A DNA stretch of 64,000 nt from Rhexocercosporidium sp. MPI-PUGE-AT-0058 (taxonomy: Eukaryota; Ascomycota; Leotiomycetes; Helotiales). The translations under genes and the position numbers were made by a program. How positions within the stretch are numbered: the stretch's first letter is position 1; every line of letters starts with the position of its first letter. The stretch covers positions 1,116,001 through 1,180,000 of the forward strand of contig JAGTJL010000006.1 in NCBI GenBank assembly GCA_020746875.1. Reading direction: 5' to 3'. Of the stretch, positions 43,808-54,081 are shown piece after piece. The notes under the pieces are model-generated. The model made no database searches, was not told the origin of the DNA, and was given only the letters and a program-made list of their open reading frames with translations.

Positions 43808-44896
43808 TCAGGAACCCCCCTCCTTACCAATGTTTTGTTTGCCACCTTGTTGAGCTATTTTGCGATTATTCTTTGCCCGTTCCTGCGCACGCGTCTCCTT
43901 TTCTACTTGCTCAGCCATCATTTCCGATGGAGTCATGGGCACCATTCCCTCGTAATATGTTCTTTGCATATTACCAATCTGGGCCGTTGAGGTGGCAACA
44001 CTCATGCTGTACGCAGATGGCTCCGATAAAGACTCAGATGAACTCGTTGAGTGTTCTTGCGAACCCAAATTATAATCCTGAGTCAACTGATGTTGCGATC
44101 TGAGAGATTTGGAGACAATAGGAGCAGACTGGGACTCGTTCAAAAATGGTCTTGATAATCGGGCAGAGGTGCGATAGCTTCCTTGGAGTGGCTGGCCTGC
44201 ATTCTGTCTGTGAGATGACGGATGATTTGAATGATGGTTGGAGGACGACTGTTGTCTGTTGGAAAGACTGCCTGAGACGTTTGGAGCAGATTGAGACGCA
44301 TGTAAAGATGGTCTATGCAGGGATCTGTGATTGCGCTGCGTAGCTTCGGACGAGCTAGACTCACTAGAGTGCTTGGCCAAAGGAGAGTTTTGTGAGGAAG
44401 ATGAAGATGGGTGGTTTGTCAACGGGGATCCCGAAACCGATACCATGGAAAGGTTGTTACTAGCGTGCAAAAAACTAGCTCCCCCAGGCGGGAAATTCTG
44501 ATGGCTTGGTGTAAGCGAACTTTGTTGTATGTAAAAGTCCTGAATCTGCTGAGGCTGTGCTAGTGCTGCCGCGTGCGCCTGTCTCGAACCGAATCTTGGG
44601 TTGTGGAGAGACCTTTGACTATGATGTGAGGGCATACCAGAAACGATATTCGAGTTGGCAGATTCAGAGGGCTGGACTTGCAGACCGGGTGCAATAGGCA
44701 TGCCCTGGGAATCATATGTTTGTTGCATTGGGATGAATGCTCCACCACGCCCAAACATGAGTTGTTGGCCTTCTCTTTCAGCCTTCTCCTTCAACTTTCG
44801 CAGTCTTCTAGCCTCTCTCTTCCTCTCGTCCTTGATAGATCCACCAAGTATTTTGTCAAGCCAATCGTGAATAGGATCGTGCGACATATTAGACAT
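43808..44896 (-). CDS. Unrecognised Ser/His/Gln-rich protein sharing the IEGMVPMT motif
   Basis: A single exon encodes 362 residues with no recognised domain. The N terminus is charged helix (DWLDKILGGSIKDERKREAR, RLRKLKEKAEREG). The middle is Ser/His/Gln/Asn-rich, with an internal duplication: HRPSLHASQSAPNVSGSLSN resembles SRPFLNESQSAPIVSKSLRS. Near the C terminus (about 43930-43985) it carries GNMQRTYYEGMVPMTPSEMM, which matches the repeat of the downstream neighbour (GDNMR-T-x-IEGMVPMTxxE) without an intron, then a charged tail. Shared motif, shared strand and adjacency suggest ancient tandem duplication or partner proteins (inference). Upstream exons cannot be excluded. Confidence 0.65.
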   Translation of the reverse strand: MSNMSHDPIHDWLDKILGGSIKDERKREARRLRKLKEKAEREGQQLMFGRGGAFIPMQQTYDSQGMPIAPGLQVQPSESANSNIVSGMPSHHSQRSLHNPRFGSRQAHAAALAQPQQIQDFYIQQSSLTPSHQNFPPGGASFLHASNNLSMVSVSGSPLTNHPSSSSSQNSPLAKHSSESSSSEATQRNHRSLHRPSLHASQSAPNVSGSLSNRQQSSSNHHSNHPSSHRQNAGQPLQGSYRTSARLSRPFLNESQSAPIVSKSLRSQHQLTQDYNLGSQEHSTSSSESLSEPSAYSMSVATSTAQIGNMQRTYYEGMVPMTPSEMMAEQVEKETRAQERAKNNRKIAQQGGKQNIGKEGGS

Positions 44897-46356
44897 CGAT
44901 TTGGACAGTGTGAGTGTCGGTTGTGCTTACTCCCAAGCAATGGGTGGCGCTCTGATGTATCTGGTCGATGGAAAGCTAACAGTTTAGCAGCAGGTGCATG
45001 TCTAGCCTAGGTTCTTAATATATCACGGCAGGCTTCTCGTCCAAACATCTCGCTGGCGATTTGCAGTGATTCCAAACAAGCACGTCTGTGACTATCACAG
45101 TCTCCGCTCGAGATGCGATGCTCGGCCCGGAAGTGACTAAAATTTAGTATTAAGACTTTTTGTTAGAACAAGTGCCTTGGGAATCATAACAAACTTTTAC
45201 CAACCATTTGGCTGGAGGTTACGATAAAAATTACCAAAATCCATTCAGCTCTTTGAACGAAGGGATCAAGGTGACAATAGTCAACAATCCACGAGTACGC
45301 GTCAAGTGAGACAATTAAAACGGACGCAAAGTTAGCCTCTCTCTCGTATAATCAAAAACTTGACAGTCATCATAGTCTAGGAGCCTCGATGAATACAGGT
45401 AAGAGATTAAGTCGGCGCTTTGAATCATAACAATTGAAAATGCTGCCTAGAGTTGGAAAGCTAGCCTATTCGAAGCCATGACCTACAAACGTCAAAGGCT
45501 TCACGTCAAGTCACAAAGTTTGATGCATGCATCAACATGATGCAGGCTGACTGCGACTACTCGGAGTTAAGACAGCATTGTGGTAAAAGGGAATTGTTCG
45601 CTAAGCGAGCTCGCTTCTCCTCAGGCGGACTGGTCGACTACGTCAACAATAAACACTACTGCAGAATGCTAGCGCAAAGAGCGTGATGCTTGTTGCAACG
45701 CTAATATACGCAGATTCCAGTCGTGGGGCACCCCTCCGAGCATTGGGCAAAGTCCAAATAAATCGCTATTTACATCATCAGTCTATTCTGCTCCTGTGGA
45801 AGGAAGTATTCCTCCTGGAGATGGAGCATAGTCTTCATTTAGCACATGGCAATATTTGAATTGCCGAGGCTAGAGCTTTGGGGCAGGTACCAGTACCCTT
45901 GCGGCAATTTATAAATTTGGTGAGCCATGCGGTACGTAGCTGCATGCCGGCTCAAGCGGCTCGATTTCTGAACTATCAGCAGAGTGACTGACTCTGCGAA
46001 AGATCTGCACTGCATCCATCATATTTGTACGCCTTTCTACTGAAGATCATGACAAAACCACATGGACTGTAGATAACGCTGCTAATGTTGGCAAACTTTA
46101 CTTCTACAGCTCTAGAACATGCTATAAATGCTGATGCGTGCTTATTGGGACGAAACAAACTCTTCAAGCCCGCCTTCCCTTTACTAGACTTGGTGTGGCT
46201 GAGATGCATCCGACATGGCGGCAATCCCCACGTTTACAAATATCAAGTGCTTGACGAAATGCGGTGGGTTTTCTCTCCGTTGATATAAAGTTGCACCGCC
46301 GCAGGTTCCCAGTGTAACATTCCATTGACCTTAGAGATTTTGTTCTCCTCTTCAAA
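44897..46356. other. Intergenic, no gene recognised
   Basis: About 1.5 kb. It contains the upstream region of the 44896 gene (-) and the promoter of the oxalate decarboxylase gene (+). No domain-bearing frame, repeat or RNA gene was recognised. Confidence 0.4.
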
Positions 46357-48102
46357 ATGCAGTTATCGTCAGGAGTATTGAGTGCTCTCGCAGCAATTGG
46401 ACATATTCCAGCCATCCTCGCCGCCCCGCGCCTCAAATGAGCAACTATGGGCAAAAAACAGGACCAATAGCTGGTGTTACCCCGCCGATCGCCACTACGA
46501 CTGCAGCTTCCGGGTCTCTGTACCGGAACGACTCGCTTCTCGGCGAAGTCGCAAATCCATATCCAGTATCTAGTAGAGATTCTGCAGTTGTGTCCGAATA
46601 CCCTCTTGTCAACGGTCAAGAGGCAGATGCAAAGCTTGGTCTTTACTTGGATTTCAACAGTGTTGAAAAGACCGCGACCAATTCGAGGGGAAGGTAGACA
46701 AACCGATCCTGGTGCAAGTATGAGCTTTCAGGATCCGATCAATTTCAAGGATTGGCTCACAGCTTCACAGGATCCTACGCATACGAGAAGCTGAATCTAG
46801 ATGTCTTTGCTCCTCCAGGGACGGATTCTGGAGCTGTCCCAAATGCCCAATGGCCTATGGGACTCAGCCACAACAGATTCGGCAGTCGCAAACGATCAGG
46901 ATACGCCAGACAGCAAAACACACAACAACTGCCCGCGCCCGCTGCTACATCCTTCGCAGGTGTCGACATGCGTCTCGCTCCACACGCCTATAGAGAGCTC
47001 CACTGGCACACTGCAAACGAATGGTCCCTCGTCATGAAAGGCAGCGTCCCCCTTTCGGCCGTCAACGAAAAAGGCGAGACATTCACCGATGATATTGGTG
47101 CTGGCGATTTCTGGTTTTTCCCAGCCGGCGTCCCTCACTCCATCCAAGCCCTGGACGAAGGAGTGGAATTTCTGCTGGTCTTTGACGATGGCAGTTTCTC
47201 CGAAGACGCCACATTCCTCATCACAGAGATGTTCCTACGCAATGCTAAAGAAGTGCTCTCCAAGAACCTCGAAGCTCCCATCTCCGCCTTCGACAATATT
47301 CCCCAGGTCGAGTTGTATATTTTCGATGGTACACCAGTATCCGCCAATATCTCTGCGCTGAACTTGACTGGTCCCGCAGGGATATTGCCGTTCAATGAAA
47401 GTTATACTTATCATTGGTCGCAACAGGAGCCGTATGTCGTGCCAGGTGGATCGGTCAAGATTATTGATACGACGACTTTTCCTATTGCGAAGGATTTTGC
47501 CTCGGCGTTGGTGACGATTGAACCTGGAGCTATGAGAGAGATGCATTGGCATTTGACGAGTAGGCTCTATCTCCCTGTCTGATTTTGCTTGAATTATTAC
47601 TTGCGATGATTCGCAGGTGATGAGTGGAAATTCTTCCTCCAAGGATCAGCTCGTATCACGGTCTATCTGGCTCCCGATAGCTCGAACACTTTCGACTACA
47701 CCGCCGGCGACGTGGGATACATTCCCGCTTCCAACTCGCACTATATCGAGAACACTGGCACAGACGATGTGATATTCCTTGAGGTCCTAAAGCAGCAGGT
47801 ATTCAGTGATATCAGTGTGGCGCAGGTACGGGCTCCCCGAAACCCCTCTCAGAAATGACTGGTTGCTAATCTCACACTACAGTGGCTTGCATTGACCCCC
47901 AAACAGGTCGTCAAGGATCATCTCCACCTACCAGACAGCGTTCTCGATAATCTTCCCACGCAGAAGGTAAGAAAAACACCTTCAACCTACAAATGAGCTT
48001 TTGCTAATGGGCTAGCAGACATATCTGAAGCAGGGCAATAGGAACTTAACAGCACTGGCTGGTAGTCCCAATGGCACTGCTATCTACGAGCCAGGCAACT
48101 GA
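46357..48102 (+). pseudogene. Oxalate decarboxylase (secreted bicupin), with two single-base frameshifts
   Basis: Oxalate decarboxylase converts oxalate to formate and CO2 using manganese in two cupin barrels. The start at 46357 gives a signal peptide (MQLSSGVLSALAAIGHIPAI) that meets a stop at 46438. The mature reading (SEYPLVNGQEADAKLGLYLD, FNSVEK) is one base off; one C lost in the C run near 46424-46427 explains it. A second shift near 46662-46672 (one base gained) leads to PIRGEGRQTDPG, then a 59-nt intron (46712-46770) and the bicupin body. Cupin 1 has YRELHWHTANEWSLVMKGS with metal-binding HxH and GDFWFFPAGVPHSIQALDEG. Cupin 2 has GAMREMHWHLTS, an intron (47560-47616), DEWKFFLQGSARITVYL and GDVGYIPASNSHYIENTG. 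Further introns are 47826-47882 and 47967-48018, all GT-AG. All metal ligands remain, so only the first ~100 residues are damaged, or misassembled. Confidence 0.8.
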
Positions 48103-48528
48103 GACCACTCAAAGCTTCAAAGCGCAGATAAGGAGATCAGAAAGTAGAGGGTGTGCCTAGATAGGAAGAAGAGGAAGTCATTTACCATCTGCATTACTTC
48201 ATGAGAAGCAGAAACAGGCCATTTCATAAGTATCGAAGCAATGAACATATAATCGCGTGAACCGAATCGCCACGGGAGGAGTGAACATTTCAAATGCTAA
48301 GAAATGAAGGTGGTAAAATAGTAGCCCGCTTTTCATTTCTTGCATTGCTTAGTGTTCACAATACAACCCGAGAAATAGAAAAGGAGCACACCTAGGTCAT
48401 AGAACATTCAATTCTCACCATCCAGCTGCTCTGGCTATGCAAAGTACAGAGCATGTAATCTATTTGCCGGACAAAGGATTCCGCCACCACAACGCCGTTT
48501 CCCGCCCCTTACACTCTATCGTACCCAA
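48103..48528. other. Convergent 3' region, oxalate decarboxylase / OSH3
   Basis: About 430 bp between opposing stop codons; nothing else is supported. Confidence 0.4.
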
Positions 48529-51500
48529 TCACACAGCGAGAATATCTTCGATACCAGTCCACTGGCCCTTGGATCTCTCTTCCCAGTATCCTTCCTTCCC
48601 ACCCTTCAACTTCCAGACCTCTTCCCCTTCATCGCCACCTTCAATTCTGGTAAACCACCTGGGCTTGTGAATGTCACCTCTCTGCTCCATTTCCTTCCTT
48701 CTAGCCCTTTGGGCATCTTCCAGCTTGGCCTTCAAGAGCTCTGCTGTATCTAGATCTCCAGTTTCGGCTGCCCTTTGATCAGGTCTCAACCTACAGTCGG
48801 TGATTGGCAGTTTCCCCTTCTCCAGCTCTGTCAGCTCGTTCATGCCAGCAGCGAATGTCGTGAATCCATATTTCTGGGGAGCATTATCAACTAGGTTGCC
48901 AACATGCCAGATCTCAGAGCCTTTGGCCTTGCCACCCTCTGACAGTTGTAGACTCGTTGTCCAGTTCCCAATCAACCCGACCCCACTTGACGTACCGTCC
49001 GACCCAAACGTCTCGATTTGCACCTCTTCACTGCGACCTCCAAACATCCCCTTCTGCTTGAATTCCACGGTGGATTTACTACCGGCGGTCTCATTCGTTA
49101 CAGTCATAGTTCCCACTGGTTCGACGTATTTCTCCCCGACAACGACGTTGCGTAGAAACACAGTTGCGACATTCCAGCTATAGAACTCATCACTTCCATC
49201 AGGCAAGTGCAGCACAAGCCGAACGCGACCTTCCGTGATAAGCTCTGCGCTCTTCCCCCAGAACTTCTGTGTAGGTGCAGGAGATTGACTCAACGACCAC
49301 CGAGCGGCGTCAGCCTGACAAGCCATACGAACTGGACGGTGCGAAACTTTCTCTACCAGAACTCTGAACCCACCAGGTACGTCGCTCTCTGATCTCACTA
49401 ATTCAAACGTCTCTCCCAGCATGGGGTTAAAAGGCTTCCGGATGGCACGCTCTTTTGCGCGATTCGTACTGAATTGAGAAACAGCGAATGCAGTGACGTG
49501 CAAGAGGCGCTGTATGGGAGCTTTCTGGGAGGCTGCGGTGTCGAGAAGTTGAGCATACTCTAACTGCTCGGCTATTCGCTGGAGAAGAGAGAGTGGTTCA
49601 TTAGCGCTAACAGGCATACTGATTGTGCTCAGATCTTTGCCCACGTTCTTGCGAAGGAATCCAATCAAACTGGGTGGCATCACTGTAGCCGCTGGTACAG
49701 TCTGTCTTCGTTTCACGGCGGTTGAGATTGGAAGAGGATCTAGCGTTTTAGGCCTCACTGGAAACAATGCAGCCTTACCATTTAGATGAGCCGATGAGTA
49801 TTCGTCCTCCACAGAGGAGATTGATGAGGCATCCGTAACGAATTCATCCTCTGCCTCTGATGGCTGGGTGTCCTCTTCGCTCTGTCGGTCGATTTTTAGA
49901 AGTTGCGATCCTACATCACCTGGCTCTGCATCGTAGAACTCCCCTGTTGACGTAGAGTCTACGCTGTTCCTCGAAACAGATGACAGGGGAGCTAGCATCC
50001 GCCGTCGTTTACTGTTGGAGAGCAGTGTTGAGAAGTCATTGAGAACAGTATCTAGATCATTCAGAAGGGCCGAGCAGTGATCGTGCATGCTCTCCTCTGG
50101 CACCACAGATCTCCTGCCCTTTCGGGATGAGGGTGTCATGGATCCGTTGGCAGAAACCGTGGTCACTGTTGCTGGGGCTGGTACAGCGAGCTGCGACGAG
50201 ATGCCTTGTTGAAACATCCGGGGAGTGGTAGGTGCGCTAGATTTGCGTTTCCAAAACGGCCTTTTCTCAGGGGCAGAAGCCGAGCCAAAGTAATCGGTCC
50301 CCTCGTCAACATTAGGACTTAGAGCAGCCAGCCCCAGGCCTTGCAATACATTTCGTTTTGAGGTCCCAGGCGCAGTATCTTTGCAAAGACGTCGAACGGC
50401 ATCACGGGTTCCAACTATTCGGCTCACAAGGGCTTCCACCTGTTCCCATTCTCGCTCGTCCTCTTGATTTGATACACTGGCATGCAATCCAGAGGTCCGA
50501 AGCCTTAGTCGCTCGGGAGAAGGCGGCGTCTCTGGCTCGACTCCACGAGCGGCATTGCTTGCAGTTTCAAGAGCCTTTGTCCAGTCCTCGAAGTCCTTCG
50601 CAGTTCCGGCCTTCAGGTGCCAAATTTCCGCCCCAGAATCAATACTGATTTCTCTCCTTCTCTCGTCTGCGGCAATAGCAGCTAAGCTTAAGGGAATTGC
50701 TCCTCGAAGTGCGGAAGAATTGCGACTGTAGTAATATGAAAGTGTGCAGGAAGCAAAGTCCAGGGAAAAGAACCTCCTGGCATAGCCCTGTCCCCGTTTC
50801 CGCCGTCTCTTTGATAGAACACCCACATGATATGTTGGCACTCCAGTGTCACTCTCGCGCCCAACAATCGAATTCCCCCTGCTCCCACTGTTCCCAATTG
50901 CGAGATGACTTTGTAAACTGTCGACCGAGTCTGAAGCTGTAGCACCTAACTTTGGGCTTGAGTTCTTGCCGATGCCGCCAATCCCAGTCGTACTCATTGA
51001 TCCCGATACACCTTGCTGGTGATGTGTGGCGTGTGGAGGAGCGTTCGAAGGGTAGGTAAGTAGGACGAATGTGGCGGTCTTGGAGATCTGCTTGGAGAAA
51101 GTATTGTCGAACACAAGGCCATACATCCCACCATTTCCTGGCAAAACTGCGTATGTTCCCATAGACACCTTGTCCGCTTCGCATTTTCCGTACCACTGTA
51201 TAGCGATGAATCCCTTGGCTCGTAGCTGGTCTTGGGCCGTGGAGGCATCGTTTCGTGCACTGGAAGTCCGGCGCTGCCTCTCGCTACTCGGATCTAGGTG
51301 GGAGAGAGATGATGGTGCATCGTCCGCAGCTGGTGTGATGATGGGCGTTCCAGCATTGCTCGTACCTGGGTGCTTGAAGATTCCAAAGTTGCTGGCGGAT
51401 CGTTGTTAGCACCACGGCTTCAGCATACAAGGGATCTACGGCAGGTGCTCTCACATGGACTTCTTGTGCGGTTGAACACTCCACGATATTGTATGGCACT

Positions 51501-51662
51501 CGTCGACCTTGACCCAGCGAACAATGTACGACTGTTCGTTCGTGTTAGTTCCTAGTTCCCGTATATGTGGCACCTGGCACCTGGCACCATATTCGCGGAT
51601 GATGCATGTCTTGTAGATCTGCGTACCTTGCTATGAATCTCTAGCTGCTCCAAGCCGGCCAT
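48529..51662 (-). CDS. OSH3: Osh3-type oxysterol-binding protein (GOLD-PH-ORD)
   Basis: Exons 51627-51662, 51455-51531 and 48529-51391 encode about 991 residues. Osh3 acts at ER-plasma membrane contacts, exchanging lipids and sensing PI4P. The N terminus is a GOLD-like domain (SYIVRWVKVDECHTISWSVQ, FGIFKHPG, GFIAIQWYGKCEADKVSMGT, FDNTFSKQISKTATFVLLTY). A PH domain lies near residues 220-320 (VGVLSKRRRKRGQGYARRFF, then EIWHLKAGTAKDFEDWTKAL), followed by a long disordered linker. The lipid-binding ORD starts near residue 607 (PPSLIGFLRKNVGKDLSTIS, ERAIRKPFNPMLGETFELV) and runs to the end. The ORP signature reads VEKVSHRPVRMA rather than EQVSHHPP. Introns are 95 and 63 nt, GT-AG. The first exon is 12 codons. 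Confidence 0.9.
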
Positions 51663-52382
51663 TGCGCAAGAAGAGTAAAGATTACGGCCAGCTGGCGCAC
51701 CACCGCAGCAACCTCTCGAAGCAGGATCGGCTTGGTTGTGACTGCGTTAGGATTTGTGTGTGGATGCGGATGGTACGTTGGTAGGTAGGTAGGTAGGCAG
51801 GTAGGTAGGCAGCTCGTTCTGACCCAGCAATACCTGAGGAAGGATCCAGAAGCCAGACGTGTCAAGACTGGGTGGGATGGGATGGGAATTCAGGTGGGAT
51901 GGGCACCGGGACATGCGAAAGCGAATGCGGGTGAGAATGAGAATGAGAACGAAGTGGAAAGATAGCCACAAGGGCACAATGGTCTGCGGAGGCGCCTGTC
52001 GTAATCCAAGGTAAGGTAAGGTAATGTAATGTCATGTAATAATATATTATGATGGGATGCAAGTAGGGAACGGGAGAGTTTCTGTTTACTTCGGCGTGCT
52101 GACGACGGAAGGCAGCTAGCTAGCTAGCTACACTACAGTAGGTACGGTAATCTGGGCTGACAGGGTACGGTAGGCGGGCGGGGCGTAGGTAGGTATTTTA
52201 GAAAAGGGTAGATAGGTACAATATTAATTGTACAAGTACCGACTGGATATAATGTACCTTATGTTGTATAGTATGTGCTGGACCGACTTGAAGTCAATCC
52301 TGGCAATGCTGTATCGCTGACGTGAATCATCCGGGCACGACGGTACCAAAACATCACCAACTTCTCGTGATCCTGTCCTCTA
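51663..52382. promoter_or_regulatory. Upstream region of OSH3 with simple tandem repeats
   Basis: It includes a (GTAG)n tract at about 51777-51812, an (AGCT)n tract at about 52114-52130 and degenerate GTAAG/GTAAT runs around 52010-52040. No gene is supported. It borders the A+T-rich block. Confidence 0.5.
51777..51812. repeat. (GTAG)n microsatellite
   Basis: About nine tandem GTAG units, two of them altered to GCAG, upstream of OSH3. Confidence 0.8.
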
Positions 52383-52815
52383 ACGTACTTGATAAGTAAG
52401 CTGGCCGTGCATGTAAGGTGGCCACTTGAAATCCTATATAAAATACGTCTGTGCACGAAAAATAACTTTTTATTTTATTAATAAAAAACCCTTTTAATTA
52501 AAAATTAAATAAAAAACCTTGTTTAAATAATACATACCGGAGATATTAGACGCTAGTTTATTTTAATTAGTCATTCGCTTAAAATTACCCCTGTATTCAT
52601 AAACTTTTTAAATTTTCTTTAATAAAATTAAAATTAAAATTAACTAACGCTTGAAATTAAAAATACAAACTATTTATATTGTAATATTATATATATTTTA
52701 TTTTTATAAGTTTTTATTAATAAAATAAAAAGTTATTTTTCGTGTACAAACGTATTTTATATAGGATTTTAAGTGGCCACCTTACATGCACGGCCAGCTT
52801 ACTTATCAAGTACGT
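52383..52815. mobile_element. Foldback MITE with ~105-bp terminal inverted repeats and TA duplication
   Basis: Left arm 52383-52487 and right arm 52711-52815 are near-perfect inverted copies (outer end ACGTACTTGATAAGTAAGCT), separated by about 220 bp of A+T-rich sequence. TA flanks both ends (52381-52382, 52816-52817). No coding capacity. It marks the edge between genes and the A+T-rich block. Confidence 0.85.
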
Positions 52816-52817
52816 TA

Positions 52818-53562
52818 TCTATCTTACATTAAGTAATCTTCCTTAGAATATGTTTAAAAAAAACGGGTCACGTGAAGTAATCTATGCGAGAACGTCAATT
52901 CTCGACTTTATAAAAGTAAAATTATAAACTTTATAATTATAACTTCTTACAGCGCACGTTATTTTACTTGCAAGCAGTTTCGACCTCTTAATCAGCTTTA
53001 AATTCGGTCTCCGGCTTTTAACGGACGTAATCGCGGACCGATTTGTATTACTTGTTCTCCGCGCTGCTCGACGTGCAAACGATTATAATTTACAGACAGC
53101 GTGCCAAAAAATTATTCAAATTAGTTAAATAATATTCTATTCTAGTTAACTAAAATAGAATAGAATATGAATAGTAAATATTTGACTTAAATAGAACATC
53201 TGCAAAAAAAATCGAGAAGCGGACGTCCGCCAATTGCGCTAAAGGCGCCATTCTGGCGCTTTTAGAGCCAAAGTTGTATGTCGAAAATTTTAAGGACAGT
53301 TTCTTATTATAATAAATTAAAAGCGCGCCGAAAGCGCCGAAATAAACTAGCGTATTATAACCTTACTTTTAAAAATAAGGCTTTATTATTTTATTTTATT
53401 TAATATATTAATAAGGTTTATAAAAGTATTAATAATATTAATAATATACTAATAATATTAATAATAGTTATAATATAATAATAATAAATATGCCTCTTAT
53501 AACGCCCGATTAGGGCTAGGGCCGGCTAGCGTGCGTATATAATTTACCCGAAACAAACGATT
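52818..53562. other. A+T-rich sequence with no gene
   Basis: TA-rich sequence with stops in all frames. A less degraded patch near 53215-53345 has short inverted GGCGC/GCGCC pieces. Consistent with RIP-mutated repeat. Confidence 0.5.
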
Positions 53563-54081
53563 TGTAACGATAGGTGCACTTAGGAGCTTCTCAGCGAGTC
53601 AGGGAATCCAGGGGTTCAGAGGTAATTAAGTTATACGGAGTCGGACTAGTACCGGAGGGGTTTTAGAGGAGCTTATATATATAAACTTATACTCCTTTTA
53701 TTCTTTCTTTTTTTTTTTTATCTTTTTTTTTTTTTTATATTAAACTTATTAACTCTTAATAGCTTTAATTAAAGTATTATTATATACTTTTTATATTACT
53801 TTCTTAATTAATATCTGTTACGACTCCCTGAGCCTCGTATTCTAACCGAGCGAGCTCGGCATCGCTTGTAGCATTGCCTTGGCATGGCAACTATGGCGCT
53901 AGGCCTAATCGGGAAAGGCTAGGAGGACCTTTTGTGTATTTATATTAAAGCTCCCTCTTATAAAAAGCTTTCCTTTTCTCTTTATCTTTTCTTTTTGATT
54001 TTAAGCGTAGCTTTAAATCTAAATACAAAGCTATCTTTTGCACCGTATTAACCTCTAGCCAGCCGTAACAATATCGTTATA
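53563..54081. mobile_element. Probable LTR interrupted by a second LTR
   Basis: Begins TGTAACGATAGG at 53563. If the inner solo LTR (53816-54070) and one copy of its ATATC duplication are removed, the unit ends TATCGTTATA. That is the expected inverted end of the start, with one C-to-T change, giving a 259-bp LTR. It has a TATATATATAA promoter-like site near 53673. No flanking target duplication was found, so it may be the 5' LTR of a longer decayed element. Confidence 0.5.
53816..54070. mobile_element. Solo LTR with ATATC target-site duplication
   Basis: A 255-bp unit starts TGTTACGAC and ends GCCGTAACA (TGTTAC/GTAACA inverts), with ATATC at 53811-53815 and again at 54071-54075. It retains fairly GC-rich stretches, so it is younger than its surroundings. 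Confidence 0.8.

Noticed and set aside
48800..49183. 127-codon + strand open frame
   Set aside because: Antisense to the OSH3 lipid-binding domain; a shadow of codon bias.
51777..51812. Telomere-like or interstitial telomeric repeat
   Set aside because: The unit is GTAG, not TTAGGG/CCCTAA; an ordinary microsatellite.
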